A DNA stretch of 64,000 nt from Balneolaceae bacterium. Lineage in GTDB: Bacteria; Bacteroidota; Rhodothermia; Balneolales; Balneolaceae. Below, piece after piece: positions 58,664-64,000 of the stretch. Each line of letters begins with the position of its first letter. Positions within the stretch are counted from its first letter, which is position 1. The stretch is from contig JAGYJQ010000006.1 of the NCBI GenBank assembly GCA_018401935.1, positions 1-64,000 of the forward strand, read 5' to 3'. The notes beneath the pieces are model-generated. The model saw nothing but the letters and a program-made list of their open reading frames with translations, was not told where the DNA came from and made no database searches. The position numbers were made by a program, and so were the translations under genes.

Positions 58664-60205
58664 TCAAATAATTTGCTTGCGAAGCCTAGCAACAGGCTCA
58701 TTTAACTGCTCACGATATTTACTCACCGTCCTTCTTGCTACTACATACCCTTCTTGTTTAAGGGCATCGGCAAGAGCTTGGTCACTTAGAGGGTTTTTCT
58801 TGTCTTCGAGATCAATGATTTTTTGGAGAAGATTCTTTATTTCTCTGTTGGATACTTCTTCACCTGACTCAGTTACCAGGCCTTCATTGAAGAAATATTT
58901 TAGTTCATATACCCCAAAATGTGTTTGTACGTATTTTCCGTTAACCACCCTAGAAATAGTTGAAATATCCATCCCAATACGCTCGGCTATATCTTTCAAA
59001 ATCATCGGCCGTAAGGCCTCACCATATTTGAAAAAATCTTCCTGCAAAGCGACGATGGTTTTCATGGTGTTCATTAAGGTTCGTTGCCGTTGTTTAATCG
59101 ACTCAATAAACCATTGTGCAGAATCTAACTTAGTTTTTAGAAACTGTTGCGTTTGAGGGTCAGGACCTTCTGTTTTAGCTTTAATATTCGACCACATATC
59201 CTCATAATCCGGTGAAATACGCAGCTGAGGTGAATTTCGCTGATTTATTTTGATGACAAACTCACCTGTTTTAGATGCCTGATGGTCATTGGATTCCCAG
59301 TATACCTCAAAATCTGGGTCGATATACTGGTTATTGTGTTCATCCTCATTTTGGACGGCACCTGGTTTAGGATCCATACGCCGTATAGCATTAAAGGCTT
59401 CTTTTAACTCTTCTTCATTCAGTTCAAATCGACTCATTATCTTTTCGAAGTGCTTTTTTTCAAAAAGTTTCCATGCTTCTTTAACAATGCGCAGGGCTAA
59501 TTTTTTACCCGGCATATTTGCATCAGAATAACTTAGTTGGACCTGTAAACAGTCTTGCAAGTCCGTTGAGGCAATGCCCAATGGATCCAGTCGCTGGATT
59601 TTTCGACGAACCACCTCCACATCCTCCTCATCTACATAGACCCCGTGATTAAAGGCGATATTATCTGCGATGGCGATGGCTTCTCTTCTGAAATATCCAT
59701 CTTCATCCAATGACCCAAGAATTTGATCGGCAATTAATTGCTCTTCTTCGGCTAAATCTAACAGACTAACTTGCTGCTCTAAATCTTCAAGCAAGGTAGA
59801 GTGATAGGGATCAGGCATATCACCAAACTCTTCATGTGATACATTCGCATAGGTATAGCTCTCCCCGTCATATTCGGTGTTATCCTGATAGGTATCCCAA
59901 TCTACGGTATGCTCTTCTAAGCTTTCTAAGCCTTTTTCCGAGCTCTTGGTTGCCTCTCCCGAAAAATCCATATCCGGGCTATCCAAGGAGGAAGATTCCA
60001 TGCGTTCCTGTTCGGACCTATCCCACTCTTCTTCGCTTTGTACTTGTTCTAAAATAGGGTTGATTTCTATCTCTTCTTTAATACGCTGCTCCAGGCCCTG
60101 CGTGGTTAACTGGAGTAGTTTAATGTATTGTAATTGCTGGGGAGAGAGCTTTTGCTGCATTCCCTGCTGTAATCGTTGCCCTAAGTTTTGTTGATTCCTT
60201 AGCAT
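58664..60205 (-). CDS. rpoN: RNA polymerase sigma-54 factor
   Basis: The 513-residue sigma-54 has region I (LGQRLQQGMQQKLSPQQLQ, LQLTTQGLEQRIKEEIEINP), a long acidic region II (about 55-130), the core-binding part (LLDLAEEEQLIADQILGSLDEDGY), the HTH (DISTISRVVNGKYVQTHFG then YELKYFFNEG) and the RpoN box ARRTVSKYRE near the C-terminus. Length is normal. It needs enhancer-binding AAA+ activators, none of which are in this window. Confidence 0.95.
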   Translation of the reverse strand: MLRNQQNLGQRLQQGMQQKLSPQQLQYIKLLQLTTQGLEQRIKEEIEINPILEQVQSEEEWDRSEQERMESSSLDSPDMDFSGEATKSSEKGLESLEEHTVDWDTYQDNTEYDGESYTYANVSHEEFGDMPDPYHSTLLEDLEQQVSLLDLAEEEQLIADQILGSLDEDGYFRREAIAIADNIAFNHGVYVDEEDVEVVRRKIQRLDPLGIASTDLQDCLQVQLSYSDANMPGKKLALRIVKEAWKLFEKKHFEKIMSRFELNEEELKEAFNAIRRMDPKPGAVQNEDEHNNQYIDPDFEVYWESNDHQASKTGEFVIKINQRNSPQLRISPDYEDMWSNIKAKTEGPDPQTQQFLKTKLDSAQWFIESIKQRQRTLMNTMKTIVALQEDFFKYGEALRPMILKDIAERIGMDISTISRVVNGKYVQTHFGVYELKYFFNEGLVTESGEEVSNREIKNLLQKIIDLEDKKNPLSDQALADALKQEGYVVARRTVSKYREQLNEPVARLRKQII

Positions 60206-60252
60206 GTACGCTGTGATAAATTTAGACCCTGATTCGTTCTCTTTTGCCTTTT

Positions 60253-60993
60253 TTACTTAGTAGGCGCCGCATTGTTATTCCCTTTTCCAGTGTCCTCCGA
60301 GCCTGCTTTTTCAGGTAATTCCCAACTGGTTGATTCATTTCGTGACCCCTCACTATTTGATTCATTTCGCGAACTCCAACTGGTTGATTCATTTCGCGAA
60401 CTCTTCGAATACTCCACTTTCATCGCTCGAATATGTTCACAGGCAGCAATAAACTCTTCATACCAAGCTTCACCATACCTACGAATCAATGGTTTTTTTA
60501 AGAAATCTGCAAGATAGATTCCTTCTTTTTCCGCCCGATCACACGCAGCCGAACATAGCGATGGAATATACTCATAATTAATCCATTCTATGCCACTAAG
60601 CTTTTTTATACGCAAGGGATAAAGGTGACAACTAATGGGTTTCTCCCAATCAAATTCACCCTTATAATACGCATGTTGTATAGCACAGGTAGCAACTCCC
60701 TTATCAGTGTACTGAACAAACACACACTCCCCTGTGGACACACAGGATAACTCAAGCTTTTGATCCGCTGATTCCTGAACCAAGCCTTTAGCTGAGACCG
60801 TATCCCGCGCCTCAGAACTCAACCCATCCTTGAGCTGTGAGTATGCCTTATTGAGCACGGCTACTTCTTTTTTGGACACAGGTGCACCAGCATCCCCAAC
60901 CACACAACAAGCTCCTTTGCAACGTGAAATATCACATGCAAAACGGGCGTGGGCTATCTCGTCAGATAATAAAGTATGTTGGACCATAAACAT
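60253..60993 (-). CDS. DUF3109 family Cys-rich protein
   Basis: The 246-residue protein carries cysteine motifs suggesting metal or Fe-S binding: FACDISRCKGACCV at about 18-31, then LSCVSTGECVFV, ATCAIQHAYY, ISCHLYPLR and LCSAACDRAE. This pattern fits the DUF3109/YkgJ-like families; function unknown. Core homology ends at about residue 197. After it come three 9-residue repeats (SRNES-type), apparently a recent addition. It is 47 bases upstream of rpoN on the same strand. The Met at 60987 is an alternative start. Confidence 0.8.
   Translation of the reverse strand: MFMVQHTLLSDEIAHARFACDISRCKGACCVVGDAGAPVSKKEVAVLNKAYSQLKDGLSSEARDTVSAKGLVQESADQKLELSCVSTGECVFVQYTDKGVATCAIQHAYYKGEFDWEKPISCHLYPLRIKKLSGIEWINYEYIPSLCSAACDRAEKEGIYLADFLKKPLIRRYGEAWYEEFIAACEHIRAMKVEYSKSSRNESTSWSSRNESNSEGSRNESTSWELPEKAGSEDTGKGNNNAAPTK
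60323..60403 (-). repeat. Three 27-bp tandem repeats in the DUF3109 gene tail
   Basis: Units 60323-60349, 60350-60376 and 60377-60403 share the core TTGATTCATTTCG. They code SRNES(T/N)S(W/E)-type nonapeptides in frame, so copy changes do not shift the frame. Confidence 0.85.
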
Positions 60994-61090
60994 AGTGGAA
61001 TATACGAACTCGTTTTACTATCCTTTTTATTATTTTATTTGAGTAAAATACTTTCCATTGCCAATAAGATTTGCCACTAATAACAAGCCC

Positions 61091-62860
61091 ATGACTTCTA
61101 ACTCTTCCAGTTTAGCTTCCATCGAAAATCAACTTGATTCAACAACAATAACAAACATTCAAAAATGGCTTGATGGTTCCTATGATTCAGCGACTAAAGA
61201 AGAAATAAGGCAGTGGATTAATGAAAAAAAGATCGAAGAACTTACCGATAGTTTTTACAAAGACTTAGAGTTTGGTACTGGGGGACTCCGTGGTATTATG
61301 GGTATTGGCAGTAATCGAGTGAATAAATACACCTTTGGTACTGCTACTCAAGGGCTCAGTAATTTTCTTAACAAAACCTATCCAAATGAACAGATTAAAG
61401 TAGCCATAGCCTACGATTGCCGTAATAATTCGGATAGCCTTGCTCAAATAGTTGCGGATGTCTTCTCTGCAAATGGCATTAAGGTCTACTTTTTTGAGTC
61501 CTTACGACCCACACCAGAACTTTCTTATGCCGTTCGACGCTTAGGTTGCCAAAGCGGAGTGGTTCTTACGGCCTCGCATAATCCCAAAGAATACAATGGA
61601 TTTAAAGCGTATGGGGCAGATGGGGGACAATTGGTGGCCCCATATGACCGTGAAGTAATGGACGAAGTTCGTTTAATCAGCTCGATCGATGAGGTACGGT
61701 TCACGGCAAATTCTGAGCTCATTCAACCTATTGGAGAAGATGTAGATACCCCCTACATAGATGAATTAGTCCAGTTATCACTTTCTAAAGAGGCCATCAA
61801 GCGCCAACATGACCTGAGTATTGTTTTCTCACCTATTCATGGCACGGCGGGTGTCTTGGTACCCCCAGCTTTAGAGGCTTTTGGTTTTACTAATGTGCAA
61901 CTGGTCGAGGAGCAAATGGTGGTGGATGGTAACTTCCCAACCGTTGTTTATCCCAATCCTGAGGAACAAGAAGCCCTTTCTATGGCTATAGAAACGGCTA
62001 AAAAAAATGATGCGGAGTTGGTTATGGCAACGGATCCAGATGCTGACCGAATTGGCATAGCCGTTAAGAATACCGAGGGAGAATGGGTTCTTCTCAATGG
62101 GAATATGACGGGAAGTTTACTTATTGGATACATGCTCGAAGCCTGGAAAAATACCAAGGGCTTTGCCGGTAACGAATATATCGTAAAGACCATAGTGACC
62201 ACTCAACTTATGGATGCAATCGCGGCTCATTATGGCGTAAAGTGCTACAATACCCTCACTGGTTTCAAGTTTATTGGCTCGCTTATGACATCGCTGGAAG
62301 GCAAAGAACAGTTTATTGTAGGTGGGGAAGAAAGTTATGGCTATTTAGTTGGAGATCACGTTCGCGATAAGGATGCGGTGGTTTCGGCTGTGATGATTGC
62401 TGAAATGGCAGCTTATTATAAGGATCAGGGATCTAGCTTGTATGAGGCTCTCATAAACTTGTATGTGGAGCATGGTTTTTATAGGGAACGGTTGGTTTCT
62501 GTGACTAAAAAAGGAAAGGCAGGTGCCGAAGAAATTCAAGCTATGATGGCTGGATACCGGACAACGCCTCCCTCTCATCTGGGTGGTTCTAGAGTGGTAC
62601 AAGTGAAAGACTACGCAAGTGGTGAGGCTAAAAATTTAGTGGATGAATCGGTGGAACGCATGGATTTTCCTAGCTCAAATGTGTTGCAATTTATTACCGA
62701 GGATGGATCGGTTGTATCCGCTCGTCCTTCAGGTACCGAACCTAAGATTAAGTTTTATTGCTCGGTGAATACCCAGCTGGTGAGTGCGTCAGAATTTCGG
62801 CGAATCGAGGGGGTTCTGGAGCAGCGGGTTGATGCAATCCTGGCCGATTTAGGTGTTTAG
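61091..62860 (+). CDS. Phosphoglucomutase/phosphomannomutase (alpha-D-phosphohexomutase family)
   Basis: This cytoplasmic mutase interconverts hexose 1- and 6-phosphates. The frame opens at 61058, but ATG 61091 (MTSNSSSLAS) gives 589 residues, the usual size for the long PGM/PMM type. Motifs in order: LEFGTGGLRGIMGIG, the phosphoserine loop TASHNPKEYNGFKAYG, the metal site ATDPDADRIGIAV, the sugar loop VGGEESYGYLVGDH, and the phosphate site RPSGTEPKIKFY. It is convergent with dprA with only 4 bases between stops. Confidence 0.94.
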   Translation: MTSNSSSLASIENQLDSTTITNIQKWLDGSYDSATKEEIRQWINEKKIEELTDSFYKDLEFGTGGLRGIMGIGSNRVNKYTFGTATQGLSNFLNKTYPNEQIKVAIAYDCRNNSDSLAQIVADVFSANGIKVYFFESLRPTPELSYAVRRLGCQSGVVLTASHNPKEYNGFKAYGADGGQLVAPYDREVMDEVRLISSIDEVRFTANSELIQPIGEDVDTPYIDELVQLSLSKEAIKRQHDLSIVFSPIHGTAGVLVPPALEAFGFTNVQLVEEQMVVDGNFPTVVYPNPEEQEALSMAIETAKKNDAELVMATDPDADRIGIAVKNTEGEWVLLNGNMTGSLLIGYMLEAWKNTKGFAGNEYIVKTIVTTQLMDAIAAHYGVKCYNTLTGFKFIGSLMTSLEGKEQFIVGGEESYGYLVGDHVRDKDAVVSAVMIAEMAAYYKDQGSSLYEALINLYVEHGFYRERLVSVTKKGKAGAEEIQAMMAGYRTTPPSHLGGSRVVQVKDYASGEAKNLVDESVERMDFPSSNVLQFITEDGSVVSARPSGTEPKIKFYCSVNTQLVSASEFRRIEGVLEQRVDAILADLGV

Positions 62861-62864
62861 GCTT

Positions 62865-63899
62865 TTATGATCGTTCATCCTCTTGGTAGATAAAGGGTAT
62901 CTCGGGTAGAAGACCGGACGGGGGAAGTCGTTCGATAAAGGCCTCTACTGTCGTAAATAGGCCTGCAGCACCATCAACCACAAGAGAAATATTTCCAGCT
63001 CCTTTTGGATTGTCCAAACTATGGGGTAATACCGCCACTTCACGGCCTTGATTTAATCCGGTATTAGCGGTGTGCATACTCCCTCCCATCAACCCGGATT
63101 CCATCACAATAATACCCTGGCTCAGACCCGAAATTATTCGATTTCGTTGAGGAAAATGATGAGAGCTAGGAGGAGTTCCAGGAGGATATTCTGAGAGTAA
63201 TAAACCACCCTTCGAGCCGATAATTTCGGCCATATTTTTGTGTTCACTAGGGTATATTCGGTCTAGTCCGGAACCCATGACGGCAACGGTAGGTAACTGA
63301 TGCCGCAGACATTCGGAATGAGCTAGACCATCGATACCTCGGGCTAATCCACTCACGATCACAAAGCCTTTTTGAGCTAATTCTAGGGTAATTCTCTGGG
63401 TATGACGGTGGGCATAGGAAGATGGGCGACGGGTTCCTACAATTCCAATCATAGGCTTGAGTAATAGACCCAGATCGCCCTTAGCCCATAGTACGATAGG
63501 TGGATCGGATATTTGACCCAGATGAGCTTGTAGCGCTGGGGTGTGATAAGGCACGAGTAGAAAACCCATCTCTCGAGTCTGCCGAAGGACTTTATCGACC
63601 CCATTCCAATTATTAAACGAGCGAATGGCCCGAATATCACCCTCTCGGATAGCTGTTTGCCAGTGAGGAGCTTGCTCAGGGTCGCTTACCTTAGCCCAAT
63701 AGGCATCATGGGCGCTCCAAATGTCACGGGGAGATTCGAGCTGCGAAAGCAACCACCCCACTTTTCTGCTACCCAAACCTTTAATGGATTGCAAGGCCAG
63801 GAGTGTGGCCAAGTCACCTTTCTTTACACCGCCTAGTGGTTGTAGGTGATTGAATTGCTCAGGATTCCGTGCTTGTTGTGTGTTCTTGCTCTCTTGCAT
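62865..63899 (-). CDS. dprA: DNA-processing protein DprA
   Basis: DprA protects incoming single-stranded DNA and loads RecA in natural transformation. The 344-residue protein has the extended Rossmann fold at about 140-310: GIVGTRRPSSYA, IVSGLARGIDGLAH, VAVMGSGLDRIYPSEH, GLLLSEYPPGTPPSSHHFPQ, RNRIISGLSQGIIVMES and GREVAVLPHS. An N-terminal helical region with KGLGSRKVGWLLSQ fits a SAM/HhH-like domain. The C-terminal winged helix of longer DprA proteins is absent. Its 5' end overlaps the upstream obg-like gene by 41 bases. Confidence 0.93.
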   Translation of the reverse strand: MQESKNTQQARNPEQFNHLQPLGGVKKGDLATLLALQSIKGLGSRKVGWLLSQLESPRDIWSAHDAYWAKVSDPEQAPHWQTAIREGDIRAIRSFNNWNGVDKVLRQTREMGFLLVPYHTPALQAHLGQISDPPIVLWAKGDLGLLLKPMIGIVGTRRPSSYAHRHTQRITLELAQKGFVIVSGLARGIDGLAHSECLRHQLPTVAVMGSGLDRIYPSEHKNMAEIIGSKGGLLLSEYPPGTPPSSHHFPQRNRIISGLSQGIIVMESGLMGGSMHTANTGLNQGREVAVLPHSLDNPKGAGNISLVVDGAAGLFTTVEAFIERLPPSGLLPEIPFIYQEDERS

Positions 63900-64000
63900 G
63901 TTGTATTCCCTTCCATAAAGCTTCTCTTAACTGATCCAGGCCATAACCAGTGGCCGATGAAATAGGAATAACGGGAATATCTGTAGGCAAACGCAAATCT
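63859..64000 (-). CDS. obgE: 3' end of an Obg-family GTPase gene (partial)
   Basis: An open minus-strand frame enters from the window edge (first full codon at 63999) and codes 46 residues to TGA at 63859-63861. DIPVIPISSATGYGLDQLRE then ALWKGI matches the C-terminal G5 region (SSATGxGLxxLxxALW) typical of Obg/CgtA. Obg acts in ribosome biogenesis. It overlaps the dprA start by 41 bases in another frame, suggesting cotranscription. The body of the gene lies outside the window; another TrmE/Era-like GTPase is less likely. Confidence 0.72.
   Translation of the reverse strand, partial: DLRLPTDIPVIPISSATGYGLDQLREALWKGIQHAREQEHTTSTES

Noticed and set aside
1-64000. Mobile-element, prophage or integrated-island borders
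   Set aside because: No transposase, integrase, tRNA target or flanking direct repeats were seen; the surface-protein locus is accessory by content only.

Overview
The window looks like a chromosomal piece of a Bacteroidota-superphylum bacterium, most plausibly Balneolota or Rhodothermota. The support is two proteins ending in YPNPFNP-type secretion (T9SS-like) tails, a short 284-residue primary sigma factor, a TonB-receptor/SGNH-lipoprotein pair, a DUF4290-like small protein, few clear Shine-Dalgarno sequences and an AT-leaning composition. Taxonomy is an inference from gene content. I saw no rRNA, tRNA, CRISPR array, transposase or prophage gene.

Layout. 1-12944 (minus strand) is an accessory surface-protein locus. 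It holds a regulator with a receiver-like domain and an AraC-type HTH, a secreted SUMF1/FGE-fold protein, a giant modular protein (DUF285 arrays, GLUG motifs, PKD-like domains, secretion tail) and the start of a further exported protein. The last three are coupled by ATGA overlaps. The 5' part of the giant gene (about 7831-9755) is a noisy, frameshifted near-copy of the clean module at about 3780-5890. 13262-18870 (plus) has a small DUF4290-like gene and a tight menaquinone operon, menF-menD-menH-menB. 18900-20858 (minus) is grpE-dnaJ. 21056-25601 (minus) is a TonB-dependent receptor followed by an SGNH lipoprotein. 25917-30986 has another SGNH lipoprotein, then a tesA-like gene divergent from a YbbA/YbbP-type ABC exporter, the same arrangement as in E. 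coli. 31114-37790 (minus) has a Reg_prop sensor kinase and NarL-type regulator, then an aromatic-rich lipoprotein coupled to an outer-membrane barrel protein.

37865-44657 has a GNAT-like protein, the primary sigma factor, phosphopentomutase coupled to a GAF-domain protein, and an M3 peptidase. 44899-48552 is a Kgd-type fused 2-oxoglutarate dehydrogenase/decarboxylase. 48582-53293 (minus) has a class III aminotransferase and a succinate-semialdehyde-type dehydrogenase, then a zinc alcohol dehydrogenase and a phosphonatase-like HAD hydrolase. 53682-64000 has a secreted BNR-repeat protein, a UbiA prenyltransferase, a protein of the family often labelled 3-methyladenine DNA glycosylase, sigma-54, a DUF3109 protein, a phosphohexomutase, dprA and the 3' end of an obg-like GTPase gene.

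The parts most worth a second look are the giant surface-protein operon with its defective module copy, the Kgd/SSADH/aminotransferase/phosphonatase neighbourhood, the sensor-regulator next to a lipoprotein/barrel pair, and the short tandem repeats (12-42 bp) scattered at gene ends and in tails of several genes. Short tandem duplication seems frequent in this genome.
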